From: Phycisphaerae bacterium
Lineage (GTDB): Bacteria; Planctomycetota; Phycisphaerae; Phycisphaerales; UBA1924
Assembly: GCA_014192545.1 (NCBI GenBank)
Contig: BJHL01000009.1
Location: 1-64,000 of the forward strand
Reading direction: 5' to 3'
Length of the DNA stretch: 64,000 nucleotides
In this document: positions 17,987 through 26,885 of the stretch, one piece after another
How positions within the stretch are numbered: position 1 is the stretch's first letter
Layout of the letters: each line of letters starts with the position of its first letter
Position numbers and translations under genes: made by a program
The notes under the pieces: generated by a model
The model's database searches: none
Told to the model about the DNA's origin: nothing
What the model saw: only the letters and a program-made list of their open reading frames with translations

Positions 17987-20503
17987 ATGCAAGACTTCGA
18001 GAAATTGGGTTCGTTCTATCTGGGCAAGCAATATGACGCGGCGAGTCAGCGACGAACTGATGAGTTGATGCTCTACGACGCGAAGGACCTGGTCACGCAT
18101 GCGATTTGCGTGGGCATGACGGGGAGTGGCAAGACAGGTCTGTGTTTGGGGCTGCTGGAAGAAGCGGCGATTGACAACATTCCGGCGCTCATCATCGATC
18201 CCAAGGGAGACTTGGCGAACTTGTTGCTGACGTTTCCGAAATTGGCGGCGAGTGACTTTCGGCCTTGGATCAATGAGAGTGACGCACAGACGAAGGGGAT
18301 GACGGCGGATGCGTTTGCGCAGGGGCAGGCTGATCTCTGGAGAAAAGGATTGGCCGAGTGGGGGCAGACGCCCGAGCGCATTGCGAAGTTCAAGAGCAGC
18401 GCGGAGGCGGTGGTGTACACGCCGGGGAGTTCGGCGGGGTTGCAGCTATCGATCATGAAGAGTTTTGATTGTCCGCCGTTTGAGATTGTGGATGATCCGG
18501 AGTTGCTGCGTGACCGGATTGCGACGACGGCGAGCAGTTTGCTTGGGCTTGCGGGAGTGAGCAGTGATGCGACGCGCGGGCGCGAGCACATTTTGGTGTC
18601 GACGATTTTACAGACGGCGTGGATGAGCGGGCAGAATCTTGATCTGGCGGAGATCATTCAGCAAGTGCAGTCGCCAGGGTTTCAGCGCGTGGGCGTGCTG
18701 GAGTTGGAGGCGTTTTACCCCGGCAAAGAACGATTTGAGCTGGCGATGGCGCTGAACAATTTGCTGGCGAGTCCGCAGTTTGCGGCGTGGAGCCAGGGGC
18801 AGCCGCTGGATATTGGGAACATGCTGTACACGCCGACGGGGAAGCCTCGGCTGGCGATTGTGAGCATTGCGCATTTGGGCGATGCGGAGCGGATGTTCTT
18901 TGTGAGTCTGTTGCTGAACCAGTTGTTGGGGTGGACGCGGCAGCAGAGCGGAACGACGAGTTTGCGGGCGATTCTGTATATGGATGAAATTGCGGGGTAT
19001 GTGCCGCCTGTGGCGAATCCGCCGAGCAAGCAGGCGCTGTTGACGCTGATGAAGCAGGCGCGGGCGTTTGGCGTGGGGTGTGTTTTGGCGACGCAGAATC
19101 CGGTGGATATTGATTACAAGGGATTGTCGAACGCGGGGACGTGGTTCATAGGGCGGTTGCAGACGGAGCAGGACAAGGCGAGGCTGCTCGATGGCTTGCA
19201 GGGGGCGATGGCGGCGAGCAACAAGGCGTTTGATCGCGGGGCGATGGACAAGACGTTGTCGGGATTGCCCAAGCGCGTGTTTGTGATGAACAACGTGCAT
19301 GATGAGGGGCCGAGTATTTTTGAGACGCGGTGGTGTTTGAGTTATTTGCGTGGGCCTTTGACGCGGGGGCAGATCAAGCAGGTGATGGATCCGATCAAGG
19401 CGGCGGGGGTTGGTGGTGTGGCGGGTGCGGTGCGGGCGGCGGTGGCTGGTGCAGGCGCGGCGAGTGCGGGGGCGAAGGTGGAGAGTGTTGCTCAGGCCCC
19501 CACTGCTGCTGTGAGTGGTGCAAGTGGTGCGAGTGATGCGAATGGCGGGATGGCGAGTTCGCGGCCGGTTTTGCCGCCGGATGTGCCGCAGTATTTCTTG
19601 CCCGTTCGCAGCAGCAAGCCAGCAGGGGCGACGCTGCGATATGACGCGGCAGTGATGGCGTTCTCGTGGGTGCATTACAACGACAGCAAGACTGGCGTTG
19701 ATTTGGATAATCCGGTGACGATGCTGGCGCGGTTTCGCGATGGGCCTGTGCCGATTGAGTGGGATGAAGCGGAGCGCGTGGAATTGACGGATAAGGATGT
19801 GGAGCGCGAGCCGGAGGGCGGGGCGACGTTTGGCAATGTGCATGCGAGCGCGACGAAGGCGAAGAGCTTTGCGGATTGGCAGAAGAAACTGGTGGACACG
19901 TTGTATCGCAGCGAGCGATTGGAACTGCTGCGCAGCGTGACGCTGAAGGAAGTGAGCAAAGCGGGCGAGAGCGAGAAGGACTTTCGTTTGCGATTGACGC
20001 AGACGGCGCGCGAGCAGCGCGATGAACTGGTAGAAAAGCTGCGCGTGAAGTATGCGAGCAAGTTTCAGACGTTGACGGATAAGGTGCGGCGCGCTGAGCA
20101 GACGGTGGAGACGCAGGAGGCGCAGGCGAAGCAAGCGAAGTTTGGGACGGCGCTTTCGTTTGGCAGCGCGATTTTGGGGGCATTTTTAGGCAAGAAAGTG
20201 GTGAGCGCGGGGAATGTGGGGCGTGCGGCGACGGCGGCGCGGAGCGCTGGGCGGGCGGCGCAAGAAGGCGGCGATGTGGCGCGGGCGGAGGAGAACCTGG
20301 AAGCGGTGAAGCAGCAACTCGCGGATTTGGAGGGGCAGTTCAAGGCGGAGACGGATGCGATTGCGGCGAAGCTGGACCCGGCGACGGAGACATTTGAGAC
20401 AGTGACGCTCAAGCCGAAGAAGATGGATATTCGGGCGGACGCGGTGGTGTTGGTGTGGGTGCCGGGGTGGGTGAAGGGCGGGAGTGTGGAGCAGGCGTGG
20501 TGA
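17987..20503 (+). CDS. HerA/FtsK-type P-loop ATPase with C-terminal coiled coil
   Basis: The 838-residue protein starts with a HerA-like ATPase: Walker A GMTGSGKTGL at about residues 43-52, ALIIDPKGDLANLL, Walker B ILYMDEIAGYVPP at about residue 325 and an arginine-containing sensor region (CVLATQNPVDIDYKG...). After an Ala/Ser-rich linker a second half with helical, charged coiled-coil segments follows (RRAEQTVETQEAQAKQ). It includes a Gly-rich hydrophobic patch (FGSAILGAFLGKKVVSAG). Such ATPases move DNA or act in defence and repair systems, but no nuclease partner (NurA, SIR2) lies beside it. Its role is unknown. Confidence 0.82.
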   Translation: MQDFEKLGSFYLGKQYDAASQRRTDELMLYDAKDLVTHAICVGMTGSGKTGLCLGLLEEAAIDNIPALIIDPKGDLANLLLTFPKLAASDFRPWINESDAQTKGMTADAFAQGQADLWRKGLAEWGQTPERIAKFKSSAEAVVYTPGSSAGLQLSIMKSFDCPPFEIVDDPELLRDRIATTASSLLGLAGVSSDATRGREHILVSTILQTAWMSGQNLDLAEIIQQVQSPGFQRVGVLELEAFYPGKERFELAMALNNLLASPQFAAWSQGQPLDIGNMLYTPTGKPRLAIVSIAHLGDAERMFFVSLLLNQLLGWTRQQSGTTSLRAILYMDEIAGYVPPVANPPSKQALLTLMKQARAFGVGCVLATQNPVDIDYKGLSNAGTWFIGRLQTEQDKARLLDGLQGAMAASNKAFDRGAMDKTLSGLPKRVFVMNNVHDEGPSIFETRWCLSYLRGPLTRGQIKQVMDPIKAAGVGGVAGAVRAAVAGAGAASAGAKVESVAQAPTAAVSGASGASDANGGMASSRPVLPPDVPQYFLPVRSSKPAGATLRYDAAVMAFSWVHYNDSKTGVDLDNPVTMLARFRDGPVPIEWDEAERVELTDKDVEREPEGGATFGNVHASATKAKSFADWQKKLVDTLYRSERLELLRSVTLKEVSKAGESEKDFRLRLTQTAREQRDELVEKLRVKYASKFQTLTDKVRRAEQTVETQEAQAKQAKFGTALSFGSAILGAFLGKKVVSAGNVGRAATAARSAGRAAQEGGDVARAEENLEAVKQQLADLEGQFKAETDAIAAKLDPATETFETVTLKPKKMDIRADAVVLVWVPGWVKGGSVEQAW

Positions 20504-20552
20504 GGGGTTGGTGAAGAGAGGGTGAACGACTGAAGTTGCGGGTACTTTTTTT

Positions 20553-20570
20553 CGAGGGCTTGCGCCCTCG
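20553..20570. repeat. Short palindrome CGAGGGC-TTGC-GCCCTCG between convergent genes
   Basis: A 7-bp perfect stem with a TTGC loop, preceded by seven T residues and followed by TGTTCTTATT. It could act as a weak terminator for the plus-strand ATPase gene or be one of the interspersed palindromes. Confidence 0.45.
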
Positions 20571-20575
20571 TGTTC

Positions 20576-22714
20576 TTATTGACAGGGGCCGCCTGCTAGG
20601 ACGGTGAAGAAGGTCATGACGTCGGCACCTTCGGGGAAGACTTGGTTGTTGTTGAAGTCGATGTCGTTGCATGAGGCGCACTCGCTGCCGGCGAGGACGG
20701 CGAAGAAGTCGATGACGTCTTGGTCTTCGGGGAAGACTTGGTTGTTGTTGAAGTCGATGGAGTCGCACGTCGTGGCGCATGGGGCGGGGGCGGGAGCGAA
20801 GGCAAGAGCGGTGTTGCCTGCGGCGATTTGCGAGGGTGGGATGTTGATGCCGGCGGTGCCGTCGGCGGTTTCGAGGCCGATGGTGAAGTCGGTGCTCGTG
20901 AGGGCGGGGGTCATGGTGGCGTAGCGGAGTTCGATGCGGTTGGTGGTTTCGAAGAGGGTGATTTGGAAGTTGAAGCTGTCGGTTGGAACAGCGAGTTGGC
21001 GGGCGTTGTGCCAGTTGATGATGAAGCGGCGATGGCCTGGCTGGCCCAGCGTTTGGGTTTCGAGGCGGCCTTGGGCGGGGATTTCGAGATCGTCCCAGAG
21101 GGCGGCGATGAGGGAGTTGGGCGCGGGCGCGGCGGGGATGGGCGTGTTTTGGTATTCGGTGCTGTAGCCGGTTGATGGGCCCAATTGGATGAAGCCGTTG
21201 GTGCAGATGTTGAGCTGCGTGAAGGTGTCGCCGTTGTAGGTGAAGGGGAAGGGGAGCGGGCGAGTCCAGCGGCCGTCGTCGAGGTTGCCATCGGTGATGG
21301 TGGCGAGGGTGAGTTGTGTGGCGGCGGGGAGGGGCTCGAAGGGTGCGGCGTTGGCAGTTGCGATGGTGGATGCGCAGGTGGAACCGGGGCCTTGGAAAGT
21401 TCCGGCGGCTTGGGCGCAGCTGAAGAGGCGGAGTTGCTCACAGCCCGATGTGGTGCAGCAGGCGCCGGCGGCGGAGGGTGTGATGGTGACTTGGGCGGTA
21501 CCGAGGCTGGTGCGAGATTGGGCGTCGGTGATGGTGAGGGGGATGGCGAGAGGATTTGTTTGAGCAGGGACGTTCGCGGGGATGGTGGCGGCGAAGATGT
21601 TGTCGTTGGCGGTTGTGTCAGGAGTGATGCCGTTGTCGCGCAGGGTGATGGTGCCCGCGCTGAGGGATGACGCGTCGGCGGTGACGGTGATTTGTGTGCT
21701 GGTGGGTGAAGCGGCGGGTGTGATGGTGGCGCGGAGGGTGAAGGGTTGGCCTTCGACGACGCTTGTTGGTGCGGCGAGGGCGAGGGGTTTATCTTGTGGG
21801 CCCACGGTGAAGGTGAACCATGCGATGCCGAATGGGCCGGGCTTGCTCGCGAGGACTTCGACGGTGCCGGCGGGGCTTTGAATGGCGAAGTCGAGATCGG
21901 GTGCGGCGTCGACGTCGCTTTGGGCGATGCTGGCGGGACTATCGAGCACGGCGGCGATGCGGAAGCGGTCGTCGGTGGGCGAACCCAGGTTGTTGGCGAG
22001 GTTGTGATCGGCGATGGCGATGTAGTAGACGGCTTCGGTGAGGTTGCGCGTGGCGATGCTTTGGCGGGTGGTGTTGGTGCCGCCGCCGGAGGTGGTTTCG
22101 TCGTCGTTGCCGAAGGTGGTCAAGGCGAAGAAGTTCTCGTCGTAGACCCAGAATTCGGTGTCGGCGAGGGTGCGGTTGCGGGTGGTGATGGTGATGTTAC
22201 CTGGCGCGATGGGCGCGGCGATGATGGTGGGCGTGATGGTTTCGCGCTGGAGCGTGAGGGTGTAGGGAGCGGGGGTTTGGGCGTCGCCTGTCACGCGGGT
22301 GGTGATGAATTCGCTGCGACCGAAGCCGTACCACTGGATGAAGTTGGAGGGCTGGGTTGCGGTGCTGGCGAGTTGGATGAGGGCGTCACCTGTGGCAGGA
22401 ACGCCGTTGTTTTGCGGAGAGCCGCGGAGGGAGAAGTTATAGAGTCCCGAGTTGGGCGAGGTGAGTTGGAGGCGGTGGCGATAGATGGCGAGGGGTGCGC
22501 TGGTGGTGGTGATGCGGAGGTAGTCGATGCTTGCATCGCCTATGCCTGCGAGGCCTGTGGTGATGCCCGTGATGGTTTCGCCTGGGGAGGCGGTGAAGGT
22601 GTTGGGGGTGGTTTTAGCGTCGTTGGGTTCGGATTCGGTGAACTGCGCGAAGGTGGGCGCGGCGAGCAGCAGGGGCAGCAGCGAGAAGACGCGCGATGTG
22701 CGAACGAATGACAC
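20576..22714 (-). CDS. Secreted protein with C-terminal dockerin-like modules
   Basis: A 712-residue protein starting at a GTG with GAGGAGAG upstream, and a signal peptide (VFSLLPLLLAAPTFA). The N-terminal part (ESEPNDAKTTPNTF...) resembles PPC-type pre-peptidase domains of secreted proteins. The middle contains a GACCTTSGCEQLRLFSC cysteine segment seen in secreted planctomycete proteins, then a beta-rich domain. The last 65 residues are two dockerin-like modules (CDSIDFNNNQVFPEDQDV and CNDIDFNNNQVFPEGADV), ending AGGPCQ. No catalytic motif was recognised. Surface or exported location is inferred from the signal and the shared C-terminal tag. Confidence 0.8.
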   Translation of the reverse strand: MSFVRTSRVFSLLPLLLAAPTFAQFTESEPNDAKTTPNTFTASPGETITGITTGLAGIGDASIDYLRITTTSAPLAIYRHRLQLTSPNSGLYNFSLRGSPQNNGVPATGDALIQLASTATQPSNFIQWYGFGRSEFITTRVTGDAQTPAPYTLTLQRETITPTIIAAPIAPGNITITTRNRTLADTEFWVYDENFFALTTFGNDDETTSGGGTNTTRQSIATRNLTEAVYYIAIADHNLANNLGSPTDDRFRIAAVLDSPASIAQSDVDAAPDLDFAIQSPAGTVEVLASKPGPFGIAWFTFTVGPQDKPLALAAPTSVVEGQPFTLRATITPAASPTSTQITVTADASSLSAGTITLRDNGITPDTTANDNIFAATIPANVPAQTNPLAIPLTITDAQSRTSLGTAQVTITPSAAGACCTTSGCEQLRLFSCAQAAGTFQGPGSTCASTIATANAAPFEPLPAATQLTLATITDGNLDDGRWTRPLPFPFTYNGDTFTQLNICTNGFIQLGPSTGYSTEYQNTPIPAAPAPNSLIAALWDDLEIPAQGRLETQTLGQPGHRRFIINWHNARQLAVPTDSFNFQITLFETTNRIELRYATMTPALTSTDFTIGLETADGTAGINIPPSQIAAGNTALAFAPAPAPCATTCDSIDFNNNQVFPEDQDVIDFFAVLAGSECASCNDIDFNNNQVFPEGADVMTFFTVLAGGPCQ

Positions 22715-22759
22715 GACTCTCTCCTCGGACGAAACTGACTTGACGATTCGGGCGTGAAA

Positions 22760-23413
22760 CTAGAGGCCTGCGCTGTCGAGCCACAGGCTGGGTTTGCGAT
22801 CGAGGGCGACGGCAATGGCGACCAGACTTTCGAGGCTGGGCAGGTGGGCGCCGCGCTCGATGCTGCTGAGCTGGCTGACACTGACGTTGCTGGATTCACT
22901 GAGTTCTTTGAGGGTCCAGCCGCGTTCGGTGCGCGCGAGACGGACTTGACGACCCAGTTCGAGGCGCAGGCGATCTTGGGGACGTTGTCCCAGACCCAGC
23001 GTGGTGACGGCTTGGTTGAGGCTGCGGCGCAGCTCGTCCATTTTGAAGGGCTTGGCGATGTAGTCAAAGACGTCTTGCTTGAACGTCTGGCGCATGTTGT
23101 CCATGGTGGGGTAGCCCGTCACGACGATGACGCAGAGCTTGGACCAGCGTTTGCGGATTTCGGTCAGGACTTCGTCGCCACTGTGGTGGCCCATTTTCAT
23201 GTCGAGCAGGACGACATCGGGCAGGCGGACTTCGCAGGCGTCGAAGAGTTGCTGGGGCGTGGCGGCGGAGCGGACGTCGTGGCCGTCGGTTTCGAGTGCG
23301 CTGCGCAGAAAATCGCGGAAGTCGTCATCGTCGTCGAGGATGACGATGCCTAGCGGGGGCAGTTCAGCGATGGGCAACTGCGGGGCGGCAGAGTTGGTTT
23401 CGGCGGGCGTCAT
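22760..23413 (-). CDS. Response regulator with receiver domain and XRE-type HTH output
   Basis: The 217-residue protein has an N-terminal receiver domain: acidic pocket LDDDDD, phospho-acceptor Asp in VVLLDMKMG (about residue 60), Thr in VVTGYP and Lys in YIAKPF. The C-terminal 60 residues form a Cro/C1-type helix-turn-helix (LARTERGWTLKELSESSNVSVSQLSSIERG). Response regulators usually carry OmpR, NarL or Fis outputs, so an XRE output is uncommon. Its ATG overlaps the stop of the upstream histidine kinase gene in an ATGA arrangement, so the two are translationally coupled and form one two-component system. The target genes are not evident. Confidence 0.9.
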   Translation of the reverse strand: MTPAETNSAAPQLPIAELPPLGIVILDDDDDFRDFLRSALETDGHDVRSAATPQQLFDACEVRLPDVVLLDMKMGHHSGDEVLTEIRKRWSKLCVIVVTGYPTMDNMRQTFKQDVFDYIAKPFKMDELRRSLNQAVTTLGLGQRPQDRLRLELGRQVRLARTERGWTLKELSESSNVSVSQLSSIERGAHLPSLESLVAIAVALDRKPSLWLDSAGL

Positions 23414-25074
23414 AGCGATGCTCCATCGTTAGCGGGTGAGCCCGGCTGGGGGAGATTGGGGGTTTGCGCGGTGGGGGTTTGCGCAGGTAAAAGCACTTCG
23501 AACATAGCGCCGCGGCGGTCGGAGCGGTTGCTGGCGAGGAGCAGGCCGCCGTGTTCGCGCACGATGCCGTCGGCGACGGCGAGGCCCAGGCCTGTGCCTT
23601 TGCTGTCGAGGCGCGTGCTGACGAAGGGCTCGAAGAGGTGCGGGAGCACATCGGGGGCGATGCCGGGGCCTTCGTCGGTGATGCGCAGGACGAGCAGGTC
23701 GCGATTTTCGAGGCGTTGGCGGGCGGCGGCGATGCGGATGGTGGGACGAGGCTCGGTTTGCTGACGTGGCAGCGAGCGCGTGGCGTCGACCGCGTTGCGA
23801 ATGAGGTTGACGAAGACTTGCACCATGCGGTCACCATCGCAGAAGATGCGGGTGTCGTGGGGCACGTCGTTGACGATGACAACGTCGCGGGCGTCGCGAT
23901 CGAGGTTGACGAGCAGAACGGCTTCTTGCACAGTGGTGTGCAGGTCGGTGTCGCTGCTGCGCGGCGGGCGGACGCGGGCGTAATCGAGGAGACTTTCGCT
24001 GAGGCGTTCGAGGCGACCGACCACGCGCAGCATGAGAGCAGCGTCGGCGGGCGAGAGCTGGCCTTGCGAACCTTGCTGGTTGGTTTGCATGCGCTCGGTC
24101 AGACCTTTGATGACGGCGAGTGGCGTGTTGAGTTCATGGGCGATGCCAGCGGACATGATGCCCAGGCTGGCGAGGCGGTCGGCGTCGACGAGATTGCGCT
24201 GGGCGGTTTCGAGAAGATGGTTTTTGGTTTTGAGGTCGTTGGCGACTTCTTCGAGTTTGGCGAGGGCGGAGTTGAGTGCGGCTTCTTGGTTGCGAAGTTT
24301 GAGCACGCTTTCGTTGCGGCTGCGCATGATCTCGCCTAGTTCGTCGCCTGGAATCACGCCTTCGGGGATCAGTTCTGCGTCTTTGCGGCCTTGTTGCACG
24401 GCGTCGTCGGCATCGAGCATGCGGCGGATGGGGCGGTAGACGCTTTGCGGCAGCACGAGCGCTTCGGCAGCGATGGCGACCAGCAGGTACATGGTGAGGA
24501 GCGCGACGAAGGTGAGGATGTAGAGACGCGTGGCGCTGGTGCGGGCTTGGGGGACGATTGCGCTGAGGGCGATGAAGGTTTCGGGATTGCCGGGAGTTGA
24601 GGGGACGAAGAGGAGTGCGCCGGGGCCTATGCGAGAATCATCGAGGCGCACGGGTGCGCCGGAGGCGTTGATTGCGTCGAGCGAGCCTGAGCCGCGGAGA
24701 CTGAGTTCGCTGGCGGTGCCGATGGCGGTGCGGGTGCTGGCAGAGCCAGTGGCGAGATCGGGCGGCAGCGTTGCAGTCTGCGTGAAGCCGGGCATGCGGC
24801 GGGCGAGTTCGAGGAGGGTGAGTGATTTTTCGATCTCGGCTTCGCGCACGACGGCGTTGACGGCGGGGCGAAGGGTGACGAGCAGGACGATGCCTAGGGC
24901 GATGGTGAAGAAGGTGTGCAGGAGCAGAAGTTTTTTGCGGACGCGCATGCGGGCGAGCAGGCCGCCTTCGCGGCGGGTCTTTGCTACGGGGCGCACGGTG
25001 CGGCGGTCAAAGAAGGGGCCCAGGGCTGGGAGGCCTTTGCGAGGTGTTGGCGAATTGGTTGGGTCCTGCGTCAT
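23410..25074 (-). CDS. Membrane sensor histidine kinase
   Basis: The 554-residue kinase has an N-terminal membrane helix (LLLLHTFFTIALGIVLLVTL), a periplasmic sensor segment of about 120 residues, a second helix (LYILTFVALLTMYLLVAIAA), a HAMP-like linker with coiled coil, and the H-box SAGIAHELNTPLAVI. The ATPase domain has N box VFVNLIRNAVDAT, G1 DEGPGIAPDVL and G2 GTGLGLAVADGIV. The catalytic parts are complete, so it should autophosphorylate and pass phosphate to the coupled receiver-XRE regulator. The signal sensed is unknown. Confidence 0.92.
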   Translation of the reverse strand: MTQDPTNSPTPRKGLPALGPFFDRRTVRPVAKTRREGGLLARMRVRKKLLLLHTFFTIALGIVLLVTLRPAVNAVVREAEIEKSLTLLELARRMPGFTQTATLPPDLATGSASTRTAIGTASELSLRGSGSLDAINASGAPVRLDDSRIGPGALLFVPSTPGNPETFIALSAIVPQARTSATRLYILTFVALLTMYLLVAIAAEALVLPQSVYRPIRRMLDADDAVQQGRKDAELIPEGVIPGDELGEIMRSRNESVLKLRNQEAALNSALAKLEEVANDLKTKNHLLETAQRNLVDADRLASLGIMSAGIAHELNTPLAVIKGLTERMQTNQQGSQGQLSPADAALMLRVVGRLERLSESLLDYARVRPPRSSDTDLHTTVQEAVLLVNLDRDARDVVIVNDVPHDTRIFCDGDRMVQVFVNLIRNAVDATRSLPRQQTEPRPTIRIAAARQRLENRDLLVLRITDEGPGIAPDVLPHLFEPFVSTRLDSKGTGLGLAVADGIVREHGGLLLASNRSDRRGAMFEVLLPAQTPTAQTPNLPQPGSPANDGASL

Positions 25075-25130
25075 GATGTTCGCTTACGCTTGCAGGTCGC
25101 GCACGCCGCGCGACTTCTTGAGGCTCATCG

Positions 25131-26684
25131 TTGCAGCGCAAACGCCCCCACGACAAACCGTTCTCACCATCTCGCCAGTTTGGTGGCGATTCGCCACGAT
25201 TTTCCGGTTCTTCGCGGGGTCAGCCGCGAGAGGATCAGGGTGATCAGGATGATCTTGATGGGCCGCCGGCGGGGTTTGTGCCCACGCCTGCGCGGCCGTT
25301 GCCGCCTACGACGGCGTGGAACGCGGCGTTTGCCTGCGCGCTGGAGCATGCGCTGACGTTTCCGAATTTGTCGCAGCGTGCGCCGGATATTTCACAGCTT
25401 GATGAGCGCGATGGGGCTTTAGCGTTTGCGCTCGTGGATGCAGCAATGCGGCGGTGGAACACGATTGGGTACTTGTGCGGCAGTGCGCTGGGAAGGCCTT
25501 GGCGGCGGCTGGAGCCGGGGATTCAGGCGGCGCTCGTCACGTCGGCTGGTGCGATGATGTTTTTGGATCGCATTCCGCCTTGGGCTGCGGTGAATGAGGC
25601 AGTGAACTGGACGAAGCAGGCGATTACGCCGGCGGCGGGCGGGCTTGTGAATGCGTGTTTGCGGCGGATTGCGGAGGTTGTGTTTACGCCGCCTGCGGAA
25701 GTGGGCGGGTTGCCTGGGCGGCGCGTGAATGAGGTGTACGCGTTTGGGCGCGATGAGATTCCGCTGGGTGATGGGCGTGCGCTGCGGCTGCATGCGCCGT
25801 TGCTGCCTGAGGATGAACTGTTGCGGCTCGCGATTGTGACGAGCCATCCGAGTGATTTGCTGGCGGGATGGCGGGCGGCGTTTGGGATTGATCATGCGCG
25901 GGAGCTGGCGATGCATGGGATCATGCAGCCGGGCGTGACGATTTGTACGCGGTATGCGAAGGGGCCCATTGATGCGAGCGTGATGACGCCGCATCGCGAT
26001 AGCGGGCACCATGTGTATATTGGCGAGTCGGGGAAGCTGCGCGAGGCGCTGGCGCGTGATGATGTGTGGGTGCAGGATGCGGCTTCGACCAAGGCGATTG
26101 CGAGTGTTGCGAAGCTCACGCCGAGCGTGATCGTGGATTTGTGCGCGGGGCAGGGGACCAAGACCAAGCAACTGGCGATGCAGTTTCCGACGGCGAAGAT
26201 TTTGGCGACGGATACGGATGTTGCGCGGCTGGGAACTTTGCGAAGCGTGCATAGCGGCAATGCGAATGTGCGCGTGGTTGACATTGAAGCCATTGAGCGC
26301 GAGACGCATGCGCTGGGGATGGCCGATTTGGTTTTGCTGGATGTGCCGTGCAGTAATACGGGGGTGTTGCCGAGGCGGCCTGAGGCGAAGTATCGCGCGA
26401 CGACGAATCCATCGGCCACGACGGGCACGGATCAACTCACGCGGCTGGTTGCGATTCAGCGCGAGATTTTGCGGCGCGGCGCACGCCTGCTCAAGCCCGG
26501 CGGCACGCTGCTCTACAGCACGTGCAGCATCGAGAAAGCCGAGAACGAAGAACAAGTTGCATGGGCGTGCACGGAACTTGGGCTGACGCTGGTGAGTGAT
26601 GAGCGGACGTTTCCAACGGGGGTGCCGGGGGAGAGTGTGACGCGGTATAGGGATGGGGCGTTTTGTGGGGTGATGAAGAAGTGA
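25131..26684 (+). CDS. RsmB/NOL1/NOP2-type RNA m5C methyltransferase with NusB-like domain
   Basis: A 517-residue protein probably started by TTG at 25131 (GAGG 7 nt upstream). After a disordered 60-residue leader, residues 60-200 resemble the NusB-like RNA-binding domain of RsmB (RDGALAFALVDAAMRR...). The C-terminal Rossmann methyltransferase shows motif I (VDLCAGQGTKTKQLA), motif IV DVPCSNTGVLPRRPEAKY and motif VI LLYSTCSIEKAENE. Both catalytic cysteines (PCS and TCS) are present. It likely methylates a cytosine in rRNA, as RsmB does at 16S C967. The rRNA position is inferred from the family only. Confidence 0.88.
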   Translation: MQRKRPHDKPFSPSRQFGGDSPRFSGSSRGQPREDQGDQDDLDGPPAGFVPTPARPLPPTTAWNAAFACALEHALTFPNLSQRAPDISQLDERDGALAFALVDAAMRRWNTIGYLCGSALGRPWRRLEPGIQAALVTSAGAMMFLDRIPPWAAVNEAVNWTKQAITPAAGGLVNACLRRIAEVVFTPPAEVGGLPGRRVNEVYAFGRDEIPLGDGRALRLHAPLLPEDELLRLAIVTSHPSDLLAGWRAAFGIDHARELAMHGIMQPGVTICTRYAKGPIDASVMTPHRDSGHHVYIGESGKLREALARDDVWVQDAASTKAIASVAKLTPSVIVDLCAGQGTKTKQLAMQFPTAKILATDTDVARLGTLRSVHSGNANVRVVDIEAIERETHALGMADLVLLDVPCSNTGVLPRRPEAKYRATTNPSATTGTDQLTRLVAIQREILRRGARLLKPGGTLLYSTCSIEKAENEEQVAWACTELGLTLVSDERTFPTGVPGESVTRYRDGAFCGVMKK

Positions 26685-26712
26685 TGGGGTGAGGGGGTGA
26701 TAGGGTGAGGTG
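26680..26712. repeat. Degenerate repeat ggggtga
   Basis: gaagtgatggggtgagggggtgatagggtgagg directly follows the methyltransferase 3' end: four units of about 8 bp, of the same kind as the intergenic arrays elsewhere. Confidence 0.45.
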
Positions 26713-26723
26713 CGACGCGGTTG

Positions 26724-26749
26724 CATCAGGCTGCAAAGCCAGCCTGATG
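26724..26749. repeat. Palindromic element, GGCTTTGC loop (copy d)
   Basis: CATCAGGCT-GCAAAGCC-AGCCTGATG, with a 9-bp perfect stem. It is followed by GCACGGGGATG. It is one of two direct copies at the left border of the 26.8-28.9 kb islet. Confidence 0.8.
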
Positions 26750-26799
26750 GCACGGGGATGAGAGTTGTGCCACCTGCCCTGCGAGCCGGATGGGGTGCG

Positions 26800-26850
26800 T
26801 GCCATCAGGCTGCAAAGCCAGCCTGATGGCACGAAGATCAGAGTGACGCT
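26800..26850. repeat. Palindromic element, GGCTTTGC loop, with extended flank (copy e); left border of islet
   Basis: TGCCATCAGGCT-GCAAAGCC-AGCCTGATGGCA is a perfect 12-bp stem. The right flank CACGAAGATCAGAGTGACGC matches, in inverted orientation, the left flank of copy f at 28898-28945. Confidence 0.82.
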
Positions 26851-26885
26851 GCCAGTCCGAAAGCGCGTGATAAGCTGGAATGTTT

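Noticed and set aside
17781-18068. A 95-codon plus-strand frame upstream of the HerA-like gene
   Set aside because: No ribosome binding site or protein-like pattern, and it overlaps the ATPase start by 82 bp.
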